DNA from: Solirubrobacterales bacterium
GTDB lineage: Bacteria > Actinomycetota > Thermoleophilia > Solirubrobacterales > Solirubrobacteraceae
DNA: 64,000 nucleotides
Direction of reading: 5' to 3'
Assembly (NCBI GenBank): GCA_019240115.1
Contig: JAFAYV010000031.1
Coordinates: 29,787 to 93,786 of the forward strand
The translations under genes were made by a program, and so were the position numbers. The notes beneath the pieces were generated by a model. The model ran no database searches. It saw only the letters and a program-made list of their open reading frames with translations, and was not told the origin of the DNA. Positions 23,714 to 32,250 of the stretch are shown piece after piece. The first letter of the stretch is position 1; every line of letters begins with the position of its first letter.

Positions 23714-24607
23714 TCACCCGCGACCGCCGAGGACCGCCGCCGCCAGTCCCGCGCCGAGCGCGAGCGCGGCCGCGCCGGCCGCCGCCCAGATCGATCCGAG
23801 GTCGCGGACGGTGTCGACCGGATCGGGCGGCAGCCCGTAGACCTCGGGCTCGTCGAGCAGGAGGAAGAACGCTCCGGCGCCGTGGATGCCGTTGTCCTCG
23901 TCGGCGAGGTACAGCCGCGCCTGGTCCTGCCCGGCATCGCGCAGCCTGGCCAGCCGCCGGTCGGCGCGCTCGCGCAGCTCGTCGAGCTCGCCGAACTGGA
24001 TCGAGTTCGTCGGACAGGCCTGAGCGCACGCCGGCTCCTGGTCGTCGCGCAGCCGGTCGTAGCAGAGCGTGCACTTCCACACCCGCCCGTCGTCCTCGCG
24101 CTTGTCCAGGACGCCGAACGGGCACGCGGGCACGCAGTAGCCGCAGCCGTTGCAGACGTCCTCCTGCACGACCACGGTCCCGAACTCGGTGCGAAACAGC
24201 GAGCCCGTCGGGCAGACCTCGAGGCACGCGGCGTCGGTGCAGTGCTTGCACACGTCGGACGCCATCAGCCAGCGGACGCCGTCGCCCTCCTGGTAGGTCT
24301 GCACGCCGGCGTCGATCGCCGCCCCTCGCTCGGCGATCTGCACGAGCGAGCCGCCGTCGGTCGCGTCGGCCGGCAGCCGTTGCTCGACGAAGGCGACGTG
24401 ACGCCACCGGTCGGCCCCCAGGTCGACGGAGTTGTCATACGAGTTGCCGGTGAAGCCCTGCAGCTGCATGGGAACGTGATTCCACTCCTTACAGGCGACC
24501 TCGCAGGCCTTGCAGCCGATGCAGATCGAGGTGTCGGTGAAGAAGCCCATCCGCGGCTGCGCCTGCTCGCCGTACGTCGCCGGCCACGTGTGGACCTCGA
24601 GTTTCAC
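23714..24607 (-). CDS. fdhB: Formate dehydrogenase iron-sulfur subunit (four-cluster ferredoxin type)
   Basis: 297 residues from a GTG that overlaps the fdhA stop (GTGA). It carries the 16-Cys pattern of the DMSO-reductase-family electron-transfer subunit: ICIGCKACEVACKEW, VCKHCTDAACLEVCP, VCNGCGYCVPACPFGV and CTLCYDRLRDDQEPACAQAC. A C-terminal helix (GSIWAAAGAAALALGAGLAA) probably anchors it to the membrane, as in FdnH. It carries electrons from the molybdenum/tungsten subunit to NrfD. Confidence 0.93.
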   Translation of the reverse strand: MKLEVHTWPATYGEQAQPRMGFFTDTSICIGCKACEVACKEWNHVPMQLQGFTGNSYDNSVDLGADRWRHVAFVEQRLPADATDGGSLVQIAERGAAIDAGVQTYQEGDGVRWLMASDVCKHCTDAACLEVCPTGSLFRTEFGTVVVQEDVCNGCGYCVPACPFGVLDKREDDGRVWKCTLCYDRLRDDQEPACAQACPTNSIQFGELDELRERADRRLARLRDAGQDQARLYLADEDNGIHGAGAFFLLLDEPEVYGLPPDPVDTVRDLGSIWAAAGAAALALGAGLAAAVLGGRG

Positions 24608-27600
24608 TCGCGTACCCCGGCGCGGCGGCGGTAGCTGTCGACCAGCGCCACCCGCGCGGGACCCCGCGGCCGGCGGCCGGCCTGGATGTCGCACGTGGAG
24701 ACCTTGTACTCGCTGATGTGCACGTTGCTGTCCAGGGAGAGCGGCAGCAGCTCGTTGGCGGAGTCGCCGGTGACGATCCCGACCCCGCCCCAGTGATACG
24801 GCGCCCCGACGAGGTGCATCACCCGACCCTGGACGCGCAGCGGCTTGATCCGGTCGGTGACCATCACCCGCGCCTCGACGGCGTTGCGCGCGGAGACGAT
24901 CGTCGCCCACTCGCCGTGCCTCAGGCCCCGCTCGGCGGCGAGCTGGGGAGAGACCTCGCAGAAGAACTCGGGCTGGAGCTCGGCGAGATAGGACACGGTG
25001 CGCGACATGCTGCCGGCGGTGTGATGCTCGGTGAGCCGGTAGGTGGAGAGCACGAACGGGAACACGTCGGCCCCGGCCACCCCGTCGGACGGGTGGTAGG
25101 GGTTCTTGTCCCGGGGGTAGGTCTGGCGGGTCGGGCTCTGCTGCTGGCCGTAGAGCGCGTTCACGAACGGCGACTCCTGGGGCTCGTAGTGGGCCGGCAG
25201 CGGCCCGTCGGTGAGGCCGGTGGGGGAGTAGAGCCAGCCCCGGCCGTCGGGGTGCAGGATGAACGGCTTGTCCCCGGCGATCGCGGCCAGCCCCCTGGCG
25301 TCACGCGGCGGGTCGTAGTCCGGCGCCTTGGTCGGCGGGAAGTCGGGCCCGTCGCCGAGGCTCGTCCACGACCCCGAGGTCTCGTCCCACCACACGTAGC
25401 GCTTGCGCTCCGACCACGGGCGACCGTCGGGGTCGGCGGAGGCTCGGTTGTAGATGATCCGCGTGTCCTTGGGCCATGCCCACCCCCACTCGCGCGCGAT
25501 CCAGTTCTGTTCGGTCCCGGGCTTCTTGCGCGCCGACTGGTTGACGCCGTCCTTGTAGACGCCGCAGTGGATCCACGACCCGCACGACGTGGACCCGTCG
25601 TCCTGCAGGTCGTCGTAGCTGTCGAGGTAGGTCCCGTCGGCGCGGCAACCGGAGATCTCCGCGAGGACCGCGTCGGGATCGGGCTCGGCGTCCCGGCCCT
25701 CGAGCGGGTACGCCCAGGTCAGCTCCCGGATCGGGCGGTCCCGGGGGTCCTCGGAGTCGGCGAGCTTCTCGCGGATGATGCATCCGAGGTGCCATATCCA
25801 CTGCGTCTCGGAGCGCGCGTCGCCGGGAGGCTCGCATGCCTTCTCGCGCCACTGCAGCAGGCGCTGGGTGTTCGTGAACGATCCGTCCTTCTCGACGTGC
25901 GTGGCCGCCGGCAGGAAGAAGACCTCGGTGTCGATGCCCTGCGCGGTGACCGTGCCGTCCTCGTGGTCGGGGGAGTCCCTCCAGAACAGCGCCGTCTCCG
26001 TCGGCTGGAAGTCGCGTACGACCAGCCAGTCGAGCTTGGCGAGCGCGGCGCGCATCAGCCCCGAGTTGGCCGAGCCGACGGCCGGGTTCTGCCCGACGCA
26101 GAGCATCCCCTGCACGCCGCCGTCGAGCATCCTGAGCATCATCGCGTAGTGGGAGTGGTCGCCGTCGACGCGCGGCAGATGCCCGAAGCAGTAGTCGTTG
26201 TCCTCGGTCGCCGCCTCGCCCCACCAGGCCTTGAGCAGCGAGACCATGTAGGACCGCAGGTTGCCCCACGCCCCCGTGGCCGGACCGTTCTCCGCGACGA
26301 ACGTGTCGAGCGTCGGATTGCGCTGCGGGTGGGGCATCGGGATGTAGCCCGGCAGGATGTCGTACAGCGTCGGGATGTCGGTCGAGCCCTGGATGTTCGC
26401 GTGGCCGCGCAGGGCGAGGATCCCGCCGCCGGGCCGGCCGATGTTGCCGAGCAGCAGCTGCAGGATCGAAGCGGCGCGGATGTTCTGCACGCCGACCGTG
26501 TGCTGGGTCCAGCCCACGGCGTAGACGACCGCGGAGGTGCGCTCCCGGCCCGAGTTCTCCGCCATCGCCTCCGCGACGGCGACCACGTCCTCGGGGGCGC
26601 AGCCGCAGATGTCGGCGACCGCCTCGGGCGTATAGCGGGCGAAGTGGCGCGTGAGCACCTGCAGGACGCAGCGCTCGTGCTCCATCGTGTCGTCGTAATG
26701 GGGCGGCTCGCCGCCCTCGAGGTCCATCCCGTGGGCGCCCTGGGACTGATCGCCGGAGACGTCCGCGGTCTGCTCGGTCTTGCCGCCGGCGGTCTCGCCG
26801 CCGGTTCCGTCATAGCCCCAGGTGTCGATCCCGTAGAGGCCGTCGTCGGGGTTCCAGCCCGAGAAGAAGCCGGCCTCGTCCTCGGTGTCGCGGAACTCGG
26901 GCTTGAGGATCACGGGGCCGTTCGTGTAGTGGCGGACGTAGTCGGTGAACCACCGGCGGTGGGCGAGGACGTAGTTGATGACCCCGCCGAGGAAGGCGAT
27001 ATCGGTTCCCGCCCGGATCGACACGTGGCGGTCGGCCATCGCGCTCGTGCGCGTGAAGCGGGGGTCGACGTGGATGACCTTCGCGCCGCGCTCCTTGGCC
27101 TCGATCACCCACTGGAAGCCGACCGGGTGCTGCTCGGCCATGTTCGAGCCCATGATCAGGATGCAGTCGGAGTTCTGCAGATCCTGTTGGAACGTGGTGG
27201 CGCCGCCGCGCCCGAACGAGGTTCCCAGACCGGGGACCGTGGCGCTGTGTCATATCCGCGCCTGGTTCTCGACCGAGACGGCGCCCATCGCCGTGAAGAA
27301 CTTCTTGATCAGATAGTTCTCCTCGTTGTCGAGCGTCGCCCCGCCGAGGAAGTGGATCCCGAGCGTGCGCTTGAGCGGCTCGCCGTCCTCGGTCGTCTCC
27401 TCCCAGGTCTCCGCGCGGGTGCGGATGATCCGCTCGGCGATCATCTCGGTCGCCGCTTGAAGCGACAGGTCCTGCCACTCGGTGGCCCGCGGAGGCCGGT
27501 AGCGGACGGTGGTCTCGCGCATCGGGTTGTTGACCAGCGCCTCCGAGGCCGAGCCCTTCGGGCACAGGCGGCCGCGCGAGATCGGGGAGTCGGGATCGCC

Positions 27601-27813
27601 CTCGATCTGGACGACCTTCTCGTCCTTGACGTAGACCTTCTGCCCGCAGCCGACCGCGCAGTACGGGCAGATCGACCGCACGACCCGATCGGCCGTGCGC
27701 GTCCGGGCGACGAGCTCCGCGGAGCGCCGCGACTGCGCCGCGCGAGCGAGGCCGAGGCGGTCGCCGGCGAGCTGGCGCAGGATGGGCGGGACGTAGCGGG
27801 GCAGCCGGTCCAT
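24604..27813 (-). CDS. fdhA: Selenocysteine formate dehydrogenase, catalytic subunit (membrane-bound type)
   Basis: 1069 residues if the in-frame TGA at 27250-27252 is read as selenocysteine (residue 188). The residues before and after are NQARI-U-HSATVPGLGTSFGRGGA, the conserved FdnG/FdoG-type active site. Before it, SICPYCAVGCGQKVYVKD (Cys49, 52, 56) and GRLCPKG bind the [4Fe-4S] cluster. After it come molybdopterin segments such as IMGSNMAEQHPVGFQW and VIHVDPRFTRTSAMADRHV. The ATG at 27813 is the natural start for the family. No twin-arginine signal is present, so the subunit should stay in the cytoplasm. A bacterial SECIS hairpin lies 11 bases after the TGA. Gene callers will split it at the TGA into two apparent genes. 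Confidence 0.93.
27220..27252 (-). promoter_or_regulatory. Sec codon and bacterial SECIS hairpin of the first formate dehydrogenase
   Basis: On the minus strand the TGA (27252-27250) is followed by 11 bases and then a stem GGTCCC / GGGAACC (one bulged A) with loop CGGTCT. The spacing of 11 bases and the apical GGTCT are the same as in the E. coli fdhF SECIS element. It would be bound by SelB, encoded at 32998-34620. Confidence 0.82.
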
Positions 27814-27890
27814 CCTGCGCGGACTACCCCCGGGGCAAAACCGGCTAACCAGAGCTGCGGGCGCGGGCACTGGCGCGCCGGTGAGGCGCG

Positions 27891-28166
27891 TCAGGCGTCT
27901 GAATGCTGATCGGTGTCGCCGAGCGGGCTGTCGTCGTCCTCATTGGGCTCGAACGGCGCGTCGACGTCGGTGCTCGACGAGCCCCCCTCGGCTCCGGGCT
28001 CCCGCGGATCGTCCTCGGGCGAGCGCTCGGCGTCCTCCGGCCGACCCTCGCCGTGGCGCGGCGTGTCGTCCTCTTCGCCGTGGCGCGGCGTGTCGTGCTC
28101 CTCGTCGTCGGCGCGGCCGCTCGGGCCCTGGATGATCCGCCGCACGGCGTGCGCGAGCGAGCTCAC
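27891..28166 (-). CDS. Small acidic repeat protein coupled to the alcohol dehydrogenase gene
   Basis: 91 residues from a GTG that overlaps the upstream stop (GTGA). The N-terminus SSLAHAVRRIIQGPSG is followed by two 9-residue repeats (EEHDTPRHG, EEDDTPRHG), encoded by a 27-bp tandem DNA repeat at 28048-28101. An Asp/Glu-rich tail follows (FEPNEDDDSPLGDTDQHSDA). It looks intrinsically disordered. Translation coupling to the dehydrogenase suggests a partner or stress role, but nothing more can be said. 77 bases separate it from fdhA. Confidence 0.55.
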   Translation of the reverse strand: MSSLAHAVRRIIQGPSGRADDEEHDTPRHGEEDDTPRHGEGRPEDAERSPEDDPREPGAEGGSSSTDVDAPFEPNEDDDSPLGDTDQHSDA

Positions 28167-29362
28167 GAGACCGAGGCGGGATCGAGAGCCACCTTGTGCC
28201 ACCCTTCGGCGCGCCGGTCGAAGGTCTCGTAGGCATCGACGGCCCCGGTGAGGTCGTCGATCTGCGAGATCACGTTCGATGGCGTGACGGCGCCGGAGCG
28301 CACCAGCTCGACGAGCTCGGGCACGTACCGGCGATGGTTGCAGTTGCCCATCTGAATCGTGAGGTTCCGGTTCATCGCCATGCCGATCGGGAAGTGCTCG
28401 GCCGCTGGCGGGTAGACGCCGATGATGCCGATCGTGCCGGCCTTGGCCACCGCCTCGACCGCCCAGCGCAGCGCCTGGGAGGGCGCATCGCCCGGCCGCC
28501 GGAACGGGGAGTCGTCTCCCGGCTGATCGGGAGCGACCTCCTGGACCTCGGAGTCGTAGCCGGGATCGCGCTGGTCGCCGGGGGACTCGGCGTCGATCCC
28601 GACGGCGTCGATGACCCGATCCGGTCCCGCGCCGCCGGTCAGCCGCTTCAGCGTGTCCACCGGATCCTCGCGCGAGAAGTCGACCACCTCGGCGCCGAGG
28701 CGCCGAGCCTGCTCGAGGCGCGAGGCGATCTGATCGACCGCGAGCACGCGTCCGGCGCCCTGCAGCTGAGCCGACAGGATCGCGAACATGCCGACGACGC
28801 CGCTGCCCAACACCGCGACGGTGTCGCCGGTCTGCACGTCCGCCAGCCGCGCGCCGAACCACGCCGTCGGGAAGATGTCAGAGAGCAGCAGCGCGTCGTC
28901 GTCGGCGACCTCGTCGGGGAGCTTGACGCACGTGACGTGGGCATAGGGAACGCGCGCCCTCTCGGCCTGCAGGCCATCGATCGGCCCGGTCGCCTCGGGT
29001 CCCCCGAAGAAGCAGGTGCCGGCGTCCGGGCCGTTGGGGTTCGCGTTCTGGCACTGGGCGTAGTAGCCGGCGCGGCAGTAGTTGCACGAGCCGCAGCCGA
29101 TCGTCGAGCAGATGACGACGCGATCGCCGACGACGAGATTGCGCACGTCGTCGCCGACCCGCTCAACGACGCCGACGCCCTCGTGGCCGAGGATCGTGCC
29201 CGGCGTCATCCCGCTCATCGAGCCGCGCACGAAGTGCAGGTCGGTCCCGCAGATCGCGCTCGCGGTCAGACGCACGATGGCGTCGGTGGGCTCGCGGATC
29301 TCGGGCTCCGGGACATCGTCGACCCGGATGTCACCCACCGCGTGGAAGACGACGGCTCTCAT
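28163..29362 (-). CDS. Zinc-dependent alcohol dehydrogenase, formaldehyde-dehydrogenase-like
   Basis: 399 residues from the ATG at 29362 with AAGGAG 9 bases upstream. Catalytic-zinc motifs are ICGTDLHFVRG and GHEGVG. The structural-zinc site is CGSCNYCRAGYYAQC and the Rossmann motif is VLGSGVVGMFA. The ~45-residue insertion around SPGDQRDPGYDSEVQEVAPD before ALRWAVEAVAKAG resembles the insertion in glutathione-independent formaldehyde dehydrogenases and dismutases of the MDR family. It is transcribed toward the formate dehydrogenase operon, so a role producing formate is attractive. General alcohol oxidation is the alternative. A SigF-type promoter precedes it. Confidence 0.85.
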   Translation of the reverse strand: MRAVVFHAVGDIRVDDVPEPEIREPTDAIVRLTASAICGTDLHFVRGSMSGMTPGTILGHEGVGVVERVGDDVRNLVVGDRVVICSTIGCGSCNYCRAGYYAQCQNANPNGPDAGTCFFGGPEATGPIDGLQAERARVPYAHVTCVKLPDEVADDDALLLSDIFPTAWFGARLADVQTGDTVAVLGSGVVGMFAILSAQLQGAGRVLAVDQIASRLEQARRLGAEVVDFSREDPVDTLKRLTGGAGPDRVIDAVGIDAESPGDQRDPGYDSEVQEVAPDQPGDDSPFRRPGDAPSQALRWAVEAVAKAGTIGIIGVYPPAAEHFPIGMAMNRNLTIQMGNCNHRRYVPELVELVRSGAVTPSNVISQIDDLTGAVDAYETFDRRAEGWHKVALDPASVS

Positions 29363-29410
29363 GACAGGACGCTCCTTATGGCGTGGATGCGAAGCAAGTG
29401 TCGGATCGAC

Positions 29411-29433
29411 TACCCCGACTGGTGCCGCGAAAC
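29411..29433 (-). promoter_or_regulatory. SigB/SigF-type promoter for the alcohol dehydrogenase gene
   Basis: On the minus strand GTTT (29433-29430), 14 bases, then GGGTA (29415-29411), about 49 bases upstream of the 29362 start. It is divergent from a second, equally good site at 29471-29494. Confidence 0.55.
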
Positions 29434-29470
29434 GATTTCTCAGACGTGACCATCCGCCGTGCGGACTTCG

Positions 29471-29494
29471 GTTTCCCGCCGGGTCGCACGGGTA
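29471..29494 (+). promoter_or_regulatory. SigB/SigF-type promoter for the 29506 gene
   Basis: GTTT (29471-29474), 15 bases, then GGGTA (29490-29494), only 11 bases before the ATG. The transcript would be leaderless or nearly so, in keeping with the lack of a Shine-Dalgarno sequence. Confidence 0.58.
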
Positions 29495-29505
29495 GCGCAC
29501 CGACC

Positions 29506-29784
29506 ATGTGGCTCGCCGTTCCCATCCTCATCATCGTCGTCCTGGCGCTCCTCGGGGGGCTGGCGGCCGGGGGCGTCTACGCCGCCGTGCTCATCCCCAT
29601 CGCGGCCATCATCCTGCTCGTCGCCATGATCACGTCGCTGTGGCGTCGGGCGACCGGGGAGGGCGAGGACCCGCGCGAGCGGCGCCGCACCGAGGTGCCG
29701 CTGCCGCATACGTCTCCGCAGAACACTCCGGCGACGCCCGCTACGCCCGACCAGATCGTGGACGCGCGCCGCGAGGCGCAGTAG
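29506..29784 (+). CDS. Small two-span membrane protein
   Basis: 92 residues. Two adjacent hydrophobic stretches (MWLAVPILIIVVLALLGGLA and GVYAAVLIPIAAIILLVAMI) are followed by a charged tail, SLWRRATGEGEDPRERRR, and a Pro/Thr-rich end. The start is fixed by the SigF-type promoter directly upstream. Proteins of this plan are common in actinobacterial stress regulons but have no known activity. Bases 29785-30034 hold only short hairpin-forming sequence (for example 29926-29952) and no gene. Confidence 0.68.
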   Translation: MWLAVPILIIVVLALLGGLAAGGVYAAVLIPIAAIILLVAMITSLWRRATGEGEDPRERRRTEVPLPHTSPQNTPATPATPDQIVDARREAQ

Positions 29785-30034
29785 CCCGACGGACGAGCGC
29801 GGCCCCGCCGGTATCAACGCAAACGCGCCGAGGGGTAGGGGAGAGCCGATCGGGCGCAGCGTGACGCGTGCGACCGTCGCGTCAGCCGGCACGCGACCGT
29901 CACCGGAGGACGTGGACTTCATGGCGGCGCCGTTACCCCCTCGGCCGGCGCCATAACCGGCGCTCGCTCGCCAGGTCTCGCCGCCGCCGAGGATCAGCGG
30001 CGGGTTCCCATTCGCGCGCTTCTAGCCTCGGCGC

Positions 30035-31144
30035 ATGGCCGTCCTGCGGATCCTCGTTGCCGTCGCCGCGCTTGGTGGGGTCGTCGCGGTGCTGCTCTCG
30101 GTCGTGCGCAGCGTCGTGCTGCCGCGGGGGGTGCCCGCCCGCCTGGCGAGGCTGACCTTCCTCCTCGTGCGCATCGGATTGCTGATCCGTCTCCGCCTGC
30201 GCGGCCGAGCCGACTACCGCACGCGGGATCGGGTGCTCGCCTTCGAGGCGCCCCTCGGCCTGTTCGCGCAGCTGGTCGGCTGGGCGCTGCCCATCTACGT
30301 CGGCTTCGCGGCGCTGTTCTGGGCGGTCGGCGATCCGCACGGCTCCGCCGAGCCGGTCCCCCGCGCGCTCGAGCTCGCCGGGTCCTCGATGTTGACGCTC
30401 GGGACCGACGGTCCCCATGGGCTGGTGGCGCACCTGGTCGCGTTCGCCGCCGCCGGGGTCGGCCTGACGTTGCTGGCGCTGGTGATCACCTACCTGCCGA
30501 GCGTCTACAGCGCCTTCTCCCGGCGCGAGGCGGCGATCGCCAAGCTCGTGGTGCGCGTCGGCAGTCGGCCGACGGGTCCCGCGCTGCTTCAGCGCAGCTG
30601 GCTGCTCGGCCGCTTCGATCAGCTCGAGGAGGTGTGGGACGGCTGGGAGGACTGGTTCGTCGAGGTCTCGGAGTCCCACACGACCTTCCCGCAGCTCGTG
30701 TTCTTCCGCTCGCCCCATCCGGAGAACCACTGGGTCCTGTCGGCCGAAGCCGTGCTCGACGGCGCGGCACTGCTGATGACGGCGTGTGACGCGCCTCGGC
30801 AGTCGCGCAGCGAGCTGTGCCTCGACGCTGGCGTCCAGGCGCTGGTCAAGATCGCCGATTACCTGCGCATCCCGCACCGCCCGCCCTCCGACGAGGTGAC
30901 GATCGTGCTCGCACGCGAGCAGTTCACCGACGCGCTGCGGGCGCTCGAGCGCGCGGGGATCCCGGTGCGGGAGGGATGGGATGAGGCGTGGCAGCGCTTC
31001 TCGGCGCTGCGGGCTCGCTATGAGTCGCTGATCGCGGTGCTCGGGCGCATGACCGACGCCCCCCGGAGCGACTGGAGCTCCTGGACCGATCAGACGCCGC
31101 GCCACAGCCCCCCGCTCATCCGCATCCACAACCACGGCGGCTGA
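30035..31144 (+). CDS. Conserved membrane protein, ion-channel-like
   Basis: 369 residues. A first span is at 3-24 (VLRILVAVAALGGVVAVLLSVV). A pair follows near 75-100 (LGLFAQLVGWALPIYVGFAA). A re-entrant-like segment SSMLTLGTDGPHG resembles a K+-channel selectivity-filter region, and another span is VAFAAAGVGLTLLALVITYL. The C-terminal ~200 residues are soluble and helical (FDQLEEVWDGWEDWFVEVSE, TDALRALERAGIPVREGWDE). The 2TM-pore-like arrangement suggests a channel relative, but the filter is not canonical and I would not assign an ion. Confidence 0.7.
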   Translation: MAVLRILVAVAALGGVVAVLLSVVRSVVLPRGVPARLARLTFLLVRIGLLIRLRLRGRADYRTRDRVLAFEAPLGLFAQLVGWALPIYVGFAALFWAVGDPHGSAEPVPRALELAGSSMLTLGTDGPHGLVAHLVAFAAAGVGLTLLALVITYLPSVYSAFSRREAAIAKLVVRVGSRPTGPALLQRSWLLGRFDQLEEVWDGWEDWFVEVSESHTTFPQLVFFRSPHPENHWVLSAEAVLDGAALLMTACDAPRQSRSELCLDAGVQALVKIADYLRIPHRPPSDEVTIVLAREQFTDALRALERAGIPVREGWDEAWQRFSALRARYESLIAVLGRMTDAPRSDWSSWTDQTPRHSPPLIRIHNHGG

Positions 31145-31270
31145 TCCGGCCCGACGGACTCGGACTGGGAGAGGGGCGGCGGGCCGCGAATGAACGCGGC
31201 CCGCCGCCGTGCGCTTGAGAGGAGAGGCGCACCGGGAGGCTGCGCCGCGCCGGGGGCCGGCAATCATCGG

Positions 31271-31342
31271 CGGCGTCGGCGGGTTGGAAACCAACCGGCG
31301 CGCCGGGGGGATGCGGCGTCGGCGGGTTGGAAACCAACCGGC
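31271..31342. repeat. Two 29-bp direct repeats with a perfect internal palindrome (possible operators)
   Basis: Copies at 31271-31299 and 31314-31342 each contain the palindrome GGTTGGAAACCAACC. A further GGTTGG half-site occurs at 31354-31359. They lie in the 313-base gap (31145-31457) upstream of the sigma-factor gene, which otherwise contains no gene. The 43-bp spacing is close to four helical turns. Regulator unknown. Confidence 0.55.
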
Positions 31343-31457
31343 TGCCGGCGGGATGGTTGGTTCTCTAACTGATCGAGCGCGCGAGCGGTGCGGCGGCGCG
31401 TAAGTTCGGCTGCGCGGTTTCAACCGGACCGTCCCAGACCAGCCAGAGGAGCCGCAC

Positions 31458-32219
31458 ATGCCGGAGCATCGGACACGACCCCACGCCGAGCGTGCGCTGT
31501 TCGCCGCTTGGAGCGAGCGCGGGGACCGCTGCGCGCGAGCGCGGCTGATCGAGACCCATCTGCCGCTGGCGCGGCGGCTGGCGGCGCGCTACCGCAATCC
31601 CAACGAGCCCTTCGAGGACCTCGTGCAGGTCGCCAGCCTGGGGCTCATCCAGGCCGTGGATCGCTTCGACCCCGGCCGCGGCGTGGCGTTCTCTTCGTTC
31701 GCGATCCCCACCATCCTCGGCGAGCTGCGCCGCCACTTCCGCAACACCGGCTGGTCGGCGCACGTGCCCCGCCGCGCCCAGGAGCTCTCGCTGCGCGTGG
31801 ACCGCGCCGCGAACCAGCTGACCGGCGAGCACGGGCGCGCCCCGAGCGTCGGTCAGATCGCGCAGTATCTCGAGCTCTCCCGCGAAGAGGTCCTCCACGG
31901 CCTGGAGGCCGGCGTCGCGCACTACGCGAGCTCCCTGGACGCGCCCGCGACCGGCGAGAACGACCACAGCAACCCCGAGCCGCTGTCCGAGCTCATCGGC
32001 GCAGAGGACGATCACTTCGCGCTCATCGACGCGCTCGAGTCGCTGTCGGGCGCGATGCACCGGTTGCCCTACACCGAACGCCGCGTGCTGTGGCTGCGCC
32101 TGCACCGAGATCTCAAGCAGTCAGAGATCGCCCAGCGGCTCGACATCTCGCAGATGCAGGTCTCCCGGCTGCTGCGCCGCGCCAACGCCCGCCTGCGCGA
32201 GCACGCCTGCCTGGCCTGA
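31458..32219 (+). CDS. SigB/SigF-type alternative RNA polymerase sigma factor
   Basis: 253 residues, ATG with GAGGAG upstream. Region 2 (LIETHLPLARRLAARYRNPN, FEDLVQVASLGLIQAVDRFD, FSSFAIPTILGELRRHFRNT), region 3 (LTGEHGRAPSVGQIAQYLEL) and region 4 (LPYTERRVLWLRLHRDLKQS, EIAQRLDISQMQVSRLLRRA) are all present. This is the SigB/SigF/SigG group that controls general stress or sporulation genes. It very likely recognises the GTTT-GGGTA promoters at 14151, 29411 and 29471. No anti-sigma gene is adjacent. Confidence 0.92.
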   Translation: MPEHRTRPHAERALFAAWSERGDRCARARLIETHLPLARRLAARYRNPNEPFEDLVQVASLGLIQAVDRFDPGRGVAFSSFAIPTILGELRRHFRNTGWSAHVPRRAQELSLRVDRAANQLTGEHGRAPSVGQIAQYLELSREEVLHGLEAGVAHYASSLDAPATGENDHSNPEPLSELIGAEDDHFALIDALESLSGAMHRLPYTERRVLWLRLHRDLKQSEIAQRLDISQMQVSRLLRRANARLREHACLA

Positions 32220-32250
32220 CCCTCCGGCGGACGCTTATCGTGCAGGGCGC

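Noticed and set aside
24604..27153. Treating the two halves of each formate dehydrogenase as pseudogenes broken by a stop codon
   Set aside because: Both TGAs fall at the catalytic selenocysteine position, both have a SECIS hairpin 11 bases downstream, and all Sec-insertion genes are present.
24718..27909. A 1063-codon open frame antisense to fdhA
   Set aside because: It mirrors the formate dehydrogenase coding strand codon by codon, has Val/Arg/Gly-biased composition and no domain; it is a shadow frame despite its length.
31271..31342. The two palindromic repeats considered as a minimal CRISPR array
   Set aside because: Only two repeats are present, the 14-base separation is too short for a spacer, and no cas gene is in the window; an operator pair is more likely.
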